Source: Polytrichum commune (lineage: Eukaryota > Streptophyta > Polytrichopsida > Polytrichales > Polytrichaceae). From it: 64,000 nucleotides of DNA. The notes beneath the pieces were generated by a model. That model saw nothing but the letters and a program-made list of their open reading frames with translations, did no database searches and was not told the origin of the DNA. The position numbers and the translations under genes are program-made. The stretch spans positions 27,900,001 to 27,964,000 of the forward strand of contig OX485804.1 of the NCBI GenBank assembly GCA_950295325.1. Direction: 5' to 3'. How positions within the stretch are numbered: the first letter of the stretch is position 1; each line of letters begins with the position of its first letter. Of the stretch, positions 25,313 to 36,680 are shown piece after piece.

Positions 25313-25921
25313 TAGTGAAAAGGGCACCCAAGCCCACAATTGAGTTCCAAGTAGTGTTGTTTGGTTATCAAGTTTGTAGAACATACCAAACACAGTTATA
25401 GATTGAAGATCCAAAAAGAGTCTCATTACTTTTATGTGTTGGATTTTCTCAAATAAAACATTCTGAACATGTTATAAGTTAAGACCAATAGTTGGTAAAG
25501 ACCCATCTTGACTATCAATCTCAAATTAAATATTTTATTCTCTCGTTCAAGTAGTTGAATTGAACTTTCCCATCAAATAATTTCTTCGTAGAATGAAACT
25601 AATGATATCATATTAATTGTTACTTTGTAGACTGAAGGTATTGTATCCACACCTAAAATGGTTATTATTACCTTACCACATTCTATCATGAAGTTTCTAT
25701 GTTGCGGATATCAACATTGATAGGTTATTAAGAGCCATGGATACATGAAGTCCATAAATCGCGTGATATTCGGCCACATAGCTTTAACCGGCCAACTTTG
25801 GTTCTAACTTCCAATCCTCTAACCACCAAGTGGATGCCATGAAGCTAGATGATTTCCATCCATCCATCCATCCATCCATTATTGTAGGTGATAAGCAAGT
25901 TCTTCGGGTCCTTGCCAAATA

Positions 25922-26334
25922 TTCCCTCCGTTTCAAAATAAAAAAGTTACATTTGGACATAAACTGCGTTACGAAGTAAAAAGTACATTTGGTGAAATTT
26001 CTCTCAAACTTCGCCAAACGAACTGGAATGTTGCCAGGATCAATGTAAATGTTGTTGCTAATGAACTGCCAAGTCAAAGACCAGTTTACATTTGTTTAAC
26101 AATTGATATTTGGACTCGATGGCGTCGACACACATCAACATGGTTTTATGTGTGAGATCAATCGGTGTCAATCGTCAATGGCAATGAACATGTGTTATTA
26201 TGGACACCCCTAGCTCGCTAGAAAGCGCTTAGTGAGAGCTATGCAACGCACGCAATTTCTTGTTAAAAGTGCAAAAAATGACCTTAAGCCCAAATATTTT
26301 CTAAAATGTAACTTTTATTCGGAAACGGAGGGAG
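25922..26334. mobile_element. Stowaway MITE, 413 bp
   Basis: The left end TTCCCTCCGTTTC and the right end GGAAACGGAGGGAG carry the classic Stowaway terminus (CTCCCTCCGT). Subterminal 'aaaaaagttacatttgg' is mirrored by 'aaaatgtaacttttatt'. TA flanks both sides (25920-25921 and 26335-26336). Stowaways are non-autonomous relatives of Tc1/mariner elements. A TCCA microsatellite lies just upstream (25857-25880). Confidence 0.92.
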
Positions 26335-26339
26335 TAACA

Positions 26340-29300
26340 CTTAACTCTAAGCCTTTAAGAAGTCTAGTGATTTTGAACGTTTCCATGCAAAAAAACATGC
26401 ATTTGAGCTACATATTTCCATTTCTAGCTAATGGTATTGTTATGCAAATCAACAAGATATTGGATTCTATTGTGAGGATTTTTTTATGCGTTAAACAATT
26501 GTAGTAGAGTAAGTAGTGTCTACAATACATGTCGGATATGTGAACTTGAGGTGAATCATCTACCTAGTTATTGGTAGCCCCACTTGTATGTACTTGTGCA
26601 TAACTAACACACAAAACATTGCAAATCTCAAAATCCATTTTATGGGTGCAAGATTATTTGATTGTTTTGTTTTTCTTAGCCAAACAAAACCGTTGGAAGT
26701 TAGTTCTCCTCGCTCAATTGAGCTTTGGAATGCTATTCATGTAACACGTTTTCTTCTTTGGACCTTCTACACTAGGATTGGACGACATGTTGAAAATCTC
26801 TTTTGTAATCCATGAAATTATCTTTTGAAAGTCTTTAATTGCTTGGTTTCTTAAGTTTATTTAGTTGAACACAACTCAAAATGAGGTGACTTTATAAGTG
26901 CAATTGAGCTTTGCAAATATGTGGAATACATAGTATTGCAAAATAATTTTAATCTATATTATTTTGGGATGAATTAGGTGAACTTTAGTACAAGGTCAGC
27001 TTTGTTTCACCCTACTTCTACAATGAATTTCCGGTTAAATATCTATGCAAACTTGGGGAATTGGCAGCTATGATAAATAAATAAACTATGTTTTGACAAA
27101 GACATCTCAACAATTCTCCCAAAATATGGCATTTATTTCAAAAAAATATGTATGCCAAACTTGCTTATCACCTATGGCAACAAAAAACATGGTATTTTTA
27201 TACAAGCATGTCAATTTTGGAATGCATGTATAGAATGTCATGCTAAAGAAAAGTGTTTTCTACTACATCGATAATGGCATAAAGTATGTGTAATTGTTTG
27301 TAGTTACATGGTGTTATGATTTTTTTTTATTTAGAACATTTTTTCCCTACCAAATGAATACCAAGTAAGTCTTCTTTTGTTCTTTAATGTGTGGACTACT
27401 CATTTGCCATGGATTTTATTCTCAATTGGAGGCAATAGTGTTTGGTGGCCCTCTCATTCTCATAATGCATGTTTTGGGATTACATGTAAACTAGACCAAC
27501 TTGGAACTAAAGCAACACCATCAATGACGCCAGTGGCAACATCATAGTCGTCTTTCTCTGCCTACTATATTATAGCAAAAAAAATTGGTATCCTCATTAA
27601 TATTTATGTCAATGCAATCAAGACAACTTGGTATGTTTTCTTGCAAATAAAAAATTCAAAAGTTATTTCTCATTACAGTGTGCCAAATTTTTCATTGATA
27701 GATTGCATATACACCTCACAAGGAAACTCATTGACCCCAAGCTGGGCTTGAAAAATTAGCTTGGAACAAATCCAAGGAAAATTGAATTAATGCACACGAT
27801 GTCAAAATGATATCATGGAATCAAAGACTATACCAAATAACATGAACCAAACTCACAAGCTTCAAATGACATTTGCCAACAACTCCCTCACAACATGGTT
27901 GGAGGAGCATCAAGGAATCAACACAAATGCTAACAACAATCATTCAATCTTACCCATTCAATGCCGTTGATGATTCTAGAGGTCCTTGTTACAAGTCACA
28001 TTCTTTTTAGAGCCTCCACCTCTAAAGCAACAATAGACCAAATGATTGGAGAAGAGAGTTTATGGAAACTCCAATATGGAAATGTTTAACCCCTAAAGTA
28101 AGATGTATCATACAAGTAGATTTGAAATTCTAATTTGAAGGTGACTTATGAATCAAAGAGTTGGGAAGGTGGACTCCATAGAATAAGGTGTGTGGTCTTA
28201 TTGCGGTCACTTCTAACTCCACATACATTTTCGGCCGTTGGATCATATTATCTCATTTGGATTCCAGCTAGCAATCACAAATCATGTAGATTGTGTTTTT
28301 AATATTTAGAATTGGATTGAAGATGCGTAATTCAATAACATATCTTAAATGAGCACCTTTATTTGAGTGGTACATGGTTAGATGGGGATATAACAACAAA
28401 CACCAAAAAACACATGTGTTTAAAAGAGATTATAGTGTGTTAACCATTATAACATCATCATTTAAGACCATAGTGTAAACAATAGGTGGTGAAGGAAGGA
28501 AGGGCGGGAAGTTACAACCCCACATGGCAAACATATTGAAGATATGCAACTAAATTATGACTCCTTGACTACCAATTTTGTGAGATCGTATTGGATTAGG
28601 GTTGGCGGCTTTGTAAACATGTTTCATGTTCACATATGAACTCGCAACTATGATCAACACAATGTTTTTAGTTTGGCTTCATGACACCAAATTGCACCAA
28701 AAAATTAAGGTTTTTTTTTCCCCCTTTAGAACATAAACTTTAAAAATTTGAGTCCAAAACCTAGCAAGAAAACAACCATGGTAGCTCATCCCTTATGACC
28801 TAACTCCAAATTTTTGGGAAATTTTGCATCCTATTGTCCACTCTAAAATTTGGAATTTACTTAATATTGAGTTCTACTGATAATTACCTCATGTGCGTTA
28901 CTAACCCTCTCTATGGATTTGGTTGGTGGCATGGGCACGTGTGAGGCAAACCCTTCACACATTTGGCAGTACTCTTAAGTTTTGCATCTCATCTTTCTTC
29001 AAGCTTTTTGTATGTTGCTTAGGTATACTACAAGACAATTTAGAATACAAAGCATATGAAGCTTTAAGGCAACCACTTGAAGCTCTATTGATTTTGCCTT
29101 GCACAAAATTTTGAACTTGAACATATAAACTTTGGATATTTAGCACAATGCTTTACCTAAGTGTAAAGAGGGCAAAAACCCTAATAGATTAATGATTGGG
29201 GTTGTAACTTTTTACTTTGAGAAGACAAACTTATATGAGAAAGCACCAAGTTAGGGAAGATAGTTAGACAAAGATTTTCCTTGTTGGATGGTTTCACCCA

Positions 29301-29519
29301 CCCTCCTGGGTATTGAAGGTTACACAAATATGTAGGAGAATGGAATGGCCTCTGAACAAGAGGATGTGCTAAGAAGTGACTAAGCTTGAAAGTAAGCATA
29401 CAATTGCTCAAGAAATGCCCAACTCTCTCTCCAATATTCTATGTGATAACTTGGCTTCTCCATCCACTTTCATGGATCAACTAAAATGAAGGGTTTGTGA
29501 ATTGGAGTTGAGTGTCATG
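26340..29519. other. Gene-free stretch
   Basis: AT-rich with short frames only. Frames at 26588-26815 and 28923-29114 (plus strand) do not resemble known proteins. No repeat structure was recognised. Confidence 0.3.
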
Positions 29520-29520
29520 T

Positions 29521-30102
29521 AGAGAGCTATTTAAAGAATACAAGTGTACTTCTCATTCATCCAACATAAAAGCCCTTTCATAGCATGCAACCCAAGGGTT
29601 AGATTTTTAGTTGATTTGACACCGCAATCAACTTCAAAGACCCTGAAATACTCTCTCCCAAGGTCATTTGATATGAATTGACAACACACCTATAGTAGAG
29701 GCGCCTATTCCCGATTAGGACCCCATCGGCAATCTATAGGGTACCATAGTTTTGGTTAGGTTAGGACTGAATTTTGATTGTGCCATAACCAATAGTGCCA
29801 TGACTTGTGTCTTGGTTTGAGTGCTAAAACAAGGAGGAATGATTAGTAATGACAAACTATAGACATTGGTAATATGTTCGGGCCAACTTTTGGCTTTGAA
29901 AATTGACCATAATTTCAATTTGAGGAATAAAATTACCGCAAAATTTGTAGTCCTCCTTTGCACTGCCTTATACTTCTCTAGATTTGGCGCATAATCTCTT
30001 AAGTGATCAGTCATGAGCGCCTCACCTCTATAGGGGGTCAAAGTCAAGTTTTAACATTGGGTTGATGAAAGATACGTTTGTATTCGATGATTCCCTCTCT
30101 CT
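29521..30102. mobile_element. Family D MITE interrupted by a family A MITE
   Basis: Outer parts match the intact family D element at 42.98-43.23 kb. On the left, 'acttctcattcatccaacataaaagcc' and 'aaagaccctgaaat..tcatttgatatgaattg' (29521-29692). On the right, 'aacattgggttgatgaaaga' and 'gatgattccctctctc' (30029-30102). The middle 336 bp are a different element inserted at a TA within CCTATAGGGG. Confidence 0.7.
29693..30028. mobile_element. Family A MITE (AGTAGAGGCGCC ends), copy 1, 336 bp
   Basis: Terminal repeats TAGTAGAGGCGCC and GAGCGCCTCACCTC, flanked by TA (29691-29692 and 30029-30030). Sequence outside is CC-TA on the left and TA-TAGGGG on the right, and the intact family D copy shows CCTATAGGGG at that point, so the empty site is known. 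TA target and short inverted ends suggest the Tc1/mariner group. The minus-strand frame across it is not a gene. Confidence 0.75.
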
Positions 30103-30151
30103 GTATTCCATAGTGAACAAGAAAAAACACAACCATATGGCTAGGATTCAT

Positions 30152-30347
30152 GGTGTCTATGTAAACTCATCCATTGCGTTGGCAAACATGCAATGACTAT
30201 GTTTATACAAGTTGACTCTAGAAATAGCATCAGAGACCCAAAAGTAGTGTAATGGAGTCTAGCTAAATGGAACCAACCCTCAACCTTATAGGGACTTGTA
30301 TTTACTAGAGTTCCATCATCCACAACGGATGAGTTTACATAGACGCC
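30152..30347. mobile_element. Small TIR element, 196 bp (GGTGTCTATGTAAACTCATCC ends)
   Basis: The 21-bp terminus beginning GGTGTCTATGTAAACTC is repeated inverted at the other end with one mismatch. A single such end also lies at about 16693-16715. I could not identify a target duplication, so the superfamily is open. Confidence 0.65.
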
Positions 30348-30456
30348 ACAATCCCCTGGCCCAACCATACAAGAGCATACATTTAATACATAGGACAAAC
30401 TTGGAAAGGAGGGGAGGGAGGGAGGGAGGGAAGGATCGCTACTAGAAAACGTAATC

Positions 30457-30611
30457 CTAGAACACACTTCCCATTAAACATGGGTGATCATGAGGACGCA
30501 ACCCTGTTCACATGTGTTGAGTTCAATCTACAATGGTCATAGATTGGCTCGACACATGTAAACAAGGTCAGGTCCTAATGACCACTATGTCAAATGGGAA
30601 GTGTATTCTAA
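30457..30611. mobile_element. Small fold-back element, about 155 bp
   Basis: Left CTAGAACACACTTCCCATT pairs with right AATGGGAAGTGTATTCTAAG. Pairing continues inward with 'gaggacgcaaccctgttcacatgtgt' against 'acacatgtaaacaaggtcaggtcc', leaving a loop of roughly 30 bp. No target duplication was seen. Confidence 0.55.
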
Positions 30612-30680
30612 GCCCCACAATCCTAGTACATTGATTATTCCAATTTGTGTGTGCTACTAATTTCATAGTTACAGAGCGCA

Positions 30681-31009
30681 CACTAGTAGAAAACATTGTG
30701 AAAAAGAACTACAATTGTTTTTCCATTGCGGTTCTTTTGACCACCCTTATTTGCAGTCGCTAAACAATTGCATACTTGTTTTTTTTGTTTACCAACTATA
30801 ATTCTAGGAATCTAGGGCCTTGTAACATATCATTGGAAAGGTCTTGAAAATATATTTCCAACGGTCTATTACATGCCCCCAAGTTTTTGAAATTAAAGTC
30901 GCAAAACAAAAAAAATCTATAGTCGTTTAGTGATTGTAGATCAAGGTGGTCAAAAGAACCGCAATGGGAAAAAAATTGATGTTATTTTTCACAATGTTTT
31001 CTACTAGTG
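30681..31009. mobile_element. CACTA-type MITE, 329 bp
   Basis: Begins CACTAGTAGAAAACATTGTG and ends CACAATGTTTTCTACTAGTG, perfect 20-bp inverted termini starting with CACTA. The 3-bp target duplication GCA is present at 30678-30680 and 31010-31012. The inverted repeats extend inward with worn pairing ('ccattgcggttcttttgaccac' against 'gtggtcaaaagaaccgcaatgg'). No transposase. Confidence 0.92.
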
Positions 31010-31173
31010 GCAACTCGAGTGGCAATAACAACTTACTGAAGAGTTCAATTTTTACTAACGAAAGTTGCATAGGTTGTTGGGACATTACAACACACATGAT
31101 TTTGTGTGGTTAAATATTATAGTCTTATCAAGTAGTTATAGCATTGCACAACTCCGAATAGTAACATGCACTA

Positions 31174-31558
31174 GAGTAGAGGCGCCCATAACTGATCACT
31201 TTAAGAGATTATGTGCCAAATTTGGAGAAGTATAACGCAATGCAAATTTTTTCCTTTCTAGGAAGATAGAAATTAGGAGGACTCCAAATAAATTCGGTAA
31301 TTTTATTCCATTTGATTGAAATTCTTGTGAATTCTTGAAGTCAAAAGTTGGCCCGAACATATTACCAATGCTTAGAGTTTACCATAACTTGCTCATTTTC
31401 ATCACTCATTCTTCCTCACTTTAGCACTCAAAACCATGACATGTGTCATGGCAATATTGGTTTCAGCCTAATCAAAAAATCAGTCCCAACTTAATCAGAA
31501 ATTCCCGTACCCTACGGATTGCCGATGGGGTCCTAATCAAGATTACACGCCTCTACTA
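31174..31558. mobile_element. Family A MITE, copy 2, 385 bp
   Basis: Reverse orientation to the 29.69-kb copy, sharing 'gattgccgatggggtcctaatc', 'ggcccgaacatattaccaatg' and 'gatcactttaagagattatgtgcc'. Ends GAGTAGAGGCGCC and CGCCTCTACTA, TA on both sides (31172-31173 and 31559-31560). Confidence 0.75.
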
Positions 31559-31581
31559 TAATTGGGATGGCGAGTGTAGTG

Positions 31582-32330
31582 AAAGCCACTTCACACATGA
31601 GCCTAGAGCCATGACCATGAAACTGTGAGAGCCCAAAAGAAAGTGTCCAAAGGCCGTCCCGAGACACCTCCAAAATCATGTCATGTGGGGTCATGAATCC
31701 TCAAGTGTAGTGTGAAGCCATATGTGACTAGGAGCCTCAATTGAATCCTATTTCAATGAATTTCTATTCACGCAAGTCCTCACACATGATAACATAAAAT
31801 GAACCAACGGGTCGTGAGTGTTCGGAGTGCCATGGTCTCCCAATGGTTTTGTGTGAGGCCTACCTCCAAGAAGTGGGTTTTGAAAATGGTCCAAGCGACC
31901 ATGAAACATGGTCCATTCAATGCCAAATTGTATGAATCCATGTAGACTTCACACCCATCTTGCATTCACGTGAATGCAAGATGGATGTAAAGTCTACATG
32001 GATATATTCCTACATGGCATCGAATGGATCATGTTTCATGGTCACTTGGACCATTTTCAAAACCCACCTCTTGGAGGTAGGACTCACACAAAACCATTGG
32101 GAGACCACGGCACTCTGAACACTCACGACCCGTTGGTTCATTTTACGTTATCATGTGTGAGGACCCGCATGAATAGAAACTCATTGAAATAGCATTCGGT
32201 TGAGGCTCCTAGTCATATATGGCTTCACACGACACTTGAGGATCCGTGACCACACTACATGGTTTTGCCGGTGTCTGGGGACGGCCTTGAGACACTTTCT
32301 TTTGGGCTCTCACAGTTTCACGGGAGCCAT
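31582..32330. mobile_element. Loopless 0.7-kb palindrome made of two Harbinger-type MITE halves
   Basis: Centre TTCAC/GTGAA at 31969/31970. The left arm (from about 31612) and right arm (to about 32328) pair over about 355 bp with scattered mismatches. Each arm carries the interior boxes of the GGGCCACTTCACACA family ('cccaaaagaaagtgtcc', 'gtgtgaggcctacctcc', 'catgaaacatggtcca'). Only the left side keeps a terminus-like 'gccacttcacacatgagc' (31585). The right side ends in a C-run. It probably arose by inverted duplication of one element half. Confidence 0.8.
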
Positions 32331-32339
32331 GGAGCGATG

Positions 32340-32840
32340 AGTCATCCCCCCCCCCCCCCCAACCCACAAGAAGGGCAGGAGGCCATGCCAGCGGGGCGGA
32401 CACAATGATGGAAGGAAGGGCGGTCGGTAGGTGAGGCAGGGCGGGCAGGGCAGGCAGCGGGCGGCAGGTACTTGGCTGCCGCTTTTTATGAGCTGCCGCG
32501 GGGCGCATCCAAGGGAGGCGGCAGCAGCACGGATAGTACCTACCTGGTACGGAGTCTGAGGAGGGAGCGCGGGTTAGGTGGACAGCCGGCCCCACCCGCA
32601 ACCCCCTCCCAAGCGGCTTCTCCCCACCCCCTCCCCTACCCGACCTACTACGGACTGCCCCGCCCCACTCCCCCCCAGCGCCCGCCCGCCCGCCCGCCCG
32701 CCCGCCCTCCCTCCCTAGACTCATGAGAAAGCGCCTTCCTCGCCCCTGCCTGCCCGTCCGCCTGCCCGCTTGCTTGCTTCCTTGCTTATCCCGCCCGCCT
32801 GCCTGCCTGCACCCATCCATCAGCTGTATTGTATGCCTGT
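32340..32840. other. GC-rich island with CCCG repeats
   Basis: Abrupt change to very GC-rich sequence right after the palindrome: 15 C at 32346-32360, a (CCCG)n stretch at 32681-32706, and CCTG/CTTG repeats to 32815. Both strands give long frames of Gly/Arg or Pro/Arg that reflect composition only. It could be a promoter-like CpG island or transferred sequence. I see no gene start that I can defend. Confidence 0.4.
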
Positions 32841-33004
32841 GTCCGGCCCCACTACCTACGCTAAACTACGATGGGTTAGTGTCCCCAGTTCTAAGTCGCT
32901 TGGTCCACACTAATTGTGAGCTGTGGTGCACTTAGTGGTGTCGCCAACACTAAATGTTAGCTAGCCCCCGACAGTAGTTGTCGTTCGTTCTTGATTTGGA
33001 AGAA

Positions 33005-33022
33005 GGGGGGGGGGGGGGGGGG
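33005..33022. repeat. Run of 18 G
   Basis: Longest of at least a dozen mononucleotide G or C runs of 10 or more in this window. It sits at the start of a CACTAAATA-family MITE fragment. Confidence 0.95.
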
Positions 33023-33023
33023 T

Positions 33024-33192
33024 TTACATTGTCAGTGTGGCAATGACTGTTAGTTACCGAGTGATTTTTCATCCAACTTTCAGTCATCCATGACAGGTTA
33101 GTTGCTCGCGTGTTTGTAAGCAAGCAGCGTTATCCGAAAAGTTGCCATAGTGACATAAACATGCCGTATGACACTAAATAACATATTTAGTG
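33024..33192. mobile_element. CACTAAATA-type MITE fragment
   Basis: The right end CATATTTAGTG is followed by TA (33193-33194). The interior 'gttgccatagtgacataaacatgcc' and 'cagtcatccatga' match the 34.9 and 44.2 kb copies. The left half is missing and is replaced by the G-run. Confidence 0.55.
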
Positions 33193-33444
33193 TACTTCCT
33201 TCCCCCAACAAATATTATTAAGAAGGTTGTGACTCTGAGGAGGCTACTAAGCAGTGTGTGTGTGTGTGTGTGTTTGACAGATTTCATTTGGCGTTCAACT
33301 CCAAATCCAAAGTGTCATGTGCCGTTTTTGGATTCACATTTCATGTGCATTTGATTCGAAAATGACGCCTCAACCTTGGATTAGACAATATATAACTCAT
33401 AAGGAATATATGCTTGATTTATAAACCAAAAAAAAATCTAACTA

Positions 33445-33960
33445 TCAATCAAGCGTAAGTATCTTTCGACCTTCCATATTTCTCCAACTGTGGAAGTCGG
33501 TAGGCCAATGTATTGCATCCACTTCAAACCCATAAAGGGAGACCTGCATAAGGGCATCAAGGGTCTTCAAGTTCAACTTATTACGCAAGTGGCTTTTGAT
33601 TGCATTTCGCTTCGAAAATCCTTGCTCACAAACAACTACATTTGATGAAATGAGTATAATATGTATGTCACTCCAAATTACCATCACATACACGCCAAGC
33701 CTCAAATATCGTTTCATTCTCACACCTATGTCAAAGTGTTTCCATAAAAGTTTTCCCTTACACATGTCACTTCCTTCTGCAGTATATTGAAACTTCAATA
33801 GTATCCTTTCGAGCCATAATTCAGTAGTCGTGATTCAATCTCTATCATCCCTTGGACAATGACAAGGGCTGAAAAGTTTCGATGCATGGAAGACTGAAAG
33901 ATCTAGGAAAACGGCCATTCAAAACTTAAACAACTTTTTGCACATAAGTTGCACCCAAGA
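33445..33960 (-). pseudogene. Decayed hAT transposase, C-terminal dimerisation region
   Basis: The open frame 33798-33445 encodes 117 residues whose second half matches the C-terminal dimerisation domain of hAT transposases: a hydrophobic strand, then CEQGFSKRNAIKSHLRNKL, then LDALMQVSLYG, then a WRNMEGRK tail. Upstream on the same strand (about 33960-33800) the expected preceding residues are still readable ('IESRLLNYGSKGYY'), but a stop and frame changes interrupt them. The N-terminal BED finger and the catalytic core were not found. This is a DNA-transposon remnant, not a host gene. A hAT MITE with a clean target duplication lies 2 kb away, but no terminal repeats tie the two together. Confidence 0.75.
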
Positions 33961-34864
33961 ACCTGCATCTACAGCTGTTGTGGTACACAATTCCATAGAG
34001 GTATGTAACCCAATGCAAAGTTCTCCAATTGTTGCATATCAGTACAAGTCGCTTCAATTTCTATTGTGTCAATTGCGTGTAACTTTTTTCTTCATGTGTC
34101 ACACTACGTGTCAATTGACATGCATTTCCGTGTGTGCAAGTTTGTGCGTGTCCAATGCCAAAAACCTGCAAAAAAAAAAAACAACTGGTCAAATACACAC
34201 AATGCTACTAACAATAATGATGGAGCAATTTTGCTACATTTAGAGGTTGTTTTTTTTGGAGACAGAGGGCAGAAAGCCAACGCCAACCATCGAAACCAAA
34301 AAAGAAGGAAAACACACCCACTTCAAGGGGTACATTTATAGGTATTCATTTGTCTTAAGGAAAAGATAAGCTTTGAAGTTGGAGGGCCAACAACAACAAC
34401 AATATTATTATTATCATTATCATTAGTAGTAGTAGTATAGTAATATTCATACTTGTGGGAATGTATAAGTGATGATGTATGTCGTGTGTGTGTGTAAGGG
34501 AGTGAGTGAATAGAAGGCCTTGGGCAAGTACTTTTGGCTCTACTGATCAACGAGGGAAGGAGTGAGTCATGGCTCATGTTTGAGCAAGCAAGTGTGAGCT
34601 GTGTTGGAGTCAAAAAATGTGGGGGAAGTACATAGCCGAGGGCTTCTTCATATTCGATAGTAGTTGGGGCAGGTGTTTTGTGACCTTGGGTTGAATCGAA
34701 TGGGAAATGATTATTTTAGCCTTTATTGATGGAGTGATTGACCGACTGATTAAATGAATGAATGCATTCATGGCTCGAGTTTCATGGCATTATTTGGCTT
34801 TATGGTTGAGTTTTGGTTCTAGAAAGAAATAATAATCATTTTCTTGAAACCACACTCATGAATA

Positions 34865-35231
34865 CAATGTCGAGTGTCACATGGTATTTTATGTCACTAT
34901 GGTAACTTTTCGGATGACACTTCTTAGGAATAAGTGAACAAAATGTTGTCATGGGTGATGGATGAGTTCATCCGTTGGCCGAAACCCTTTCCTTCTCTTT
35001 GTCACCAACTTGTGGTGAACGATTGACATGCATGATTGAAATTTGGATGAAGAAACACTTGGTAAGTGACAGTAATAACAACATTGTACATCTATAATCC
35101 CCCCACCAAAATTACAAGGAATGACGAATAATGTAGGGTTAATATTTAGTGTTGGTGACACACCACCGCGGTTTACAATTAGTATCGAGCAAGACAATTA
35201 ATATTGGTGACACTAAATGTCTAATTTAGTG
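34865..35231. mobile_element. CACTAAATA-type MITE, about 367 bp
   Basis: The right end is GACACTAAATGTCTAATTTAGTG, followed by TA (35232-35233). The left end is worn ('tacaatgtcgagtgtcacatgg'). The interior ('tgtcactatggtaacttttc', 'gacacttcttaggaataagtg', 'agtaataacaacattgta') is shared with the 44.2-kb copy, making these the long form of the family and the 214-217 bp copies the short form. Confidence 0.65.
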
Positions 35232-35732
35232 TAGTTCATCTACCCCACTATAATTTCAATAGTAAGTGACTTAGCCACGAAGGGATCTGGGTATCAACCC
35301 CTAATGTATTATGCAACCACAATGTAGTCATGAGTAGTTCACTATGACCCCTTTGACACTAGTTCGGATGGTTTCTTCATTGTTTCGAGTACTCCTCTTG
35401 TTCATGTTCAAGTCTATTGTGTTTTGCCACGTGAATAAATTTGACTCAACACAGTTTGCTATGTTTGGATTAATTCAAATATGGGAGTGTGCTCTCAACT
35501 CGTTTACAGTGGAACCGGTCTCATGAACCAAAACTTGACATTTGTCACCTCCGTAGTTCAGGGGCATCATATCCTTAATGTTGTTTTGTTGTTTTTTTTG
35601 TTGTTGTTGTTGATCCCTGTGTGCAAATGATTCCCAAAGTGATATGAAAAATTGCATGACTCTCAAACACAACATATCCTAAACATCTACCGTTGGATTT
35701 TTTTAGTTGGACATTTGTTGATAGGTGTAAAT

Positions 35733-35958
35733 CAATGATCGGGGAAATTTTTGGGCATAATCGGTTGAGATCCTAATGTTTGCAAGTCCAACCGGTTACA
35801 TGTTGACATCCTTTGGTTTTCCTTTACTAATTTGGGGTATATTCTATAGATTCTTCTCAAATGATCGGTAATTTTCCTGCAGTCTCGAACGTCAACCAAT
35901 TATTTCTCAAGCTCAACCGGTTCATCTGTAACTAACTGCTGGTTCTCCCCGATCGTTG
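35733..35958. mobile_element. hAT-type MITE, 226 bp
   Basis: Termini CAATGATCGGGGA and TCTCCCCGATCGTTG are inverted with one mismatch. They are flanked by a perfect 8-bp direct repeat GTGTAAAT at 35725-35732 and 35959-35966, the target duplication length and CA start expected for hAT elements. ACCGGTT motifs lie subterminally at both ends. No coding capacity. Confidence 0.88.
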
Positions 35959-36680
35959 GTGTAAATCCGGGTGGAAGGTGCAAAGCTTCCCGAAAAATCA
36001 CAAAATAATGGCATCAAGATTTGTGAGTTGTTTTGAGTAGATACATTGCCCCTCTTTTGAATGAGGGTAACATTTTGTCATTTGGAGATGATTTGAGTGG
36101 AGAATCGATCAAAAAGCCAACCCCAATTTAATTTCTAAATTGTTGCCCTTGAAGACCACTATTGACATTCCTATTATAATCTCCTACATGCCATAGCTTC
36201 AACGTCTAAAATTTTGTCTGTGAGTAGTCACTTCAAATATGCAAACATCTATATAGTTGGATTTGTCGGAAAGCTTCATATCTTCAACTCTAGTCACTGA
36301 AATTGAGGTCACGTTTTCTAAGCATATTTGAGGGAAATTGAGCGTGGGAAGTTGGGGGTTAATATGAGTATTACAAGAACTAGGCTCCTTACAACACCCA
36401 AGGGAGTGTATCTCCATGTGAAATTGGTAGATAAGCTTAGAGGCATCTCAAAGAATTATGTGAGCAACAAACATAGCATATGCATAGGCCATGGAGGTCG
36501 GCTACAAGGCTGATTAATGTTATGTTCGTGGAGTGGCTCTCATGCTTTATTGTGTACGAGAATGAAGCCAATGCAGGGGAAACTAGGGTTAGGTTTTCCC
36601 AAGCCTTGTCTCCTTCAAACCCCACATTAGATGAACTACCTACTAGACCTTGGCATTATTTCATGTAGACATTGGCAACA

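Noticed and set aside
29715-30047. 110-codon ORF on the minus strand
   Set aside because: Lies inside the family A MITE; the second copy at 31.2-31.6 kb does not keep the frame.
32209-32820. 203-codon ORF on the minus strand
   Set aside because: It spans the palindrome arm and the GC-rich island. The residues are Gly/Arg/Ala repeats caused by CCCG and CCTG repeats.
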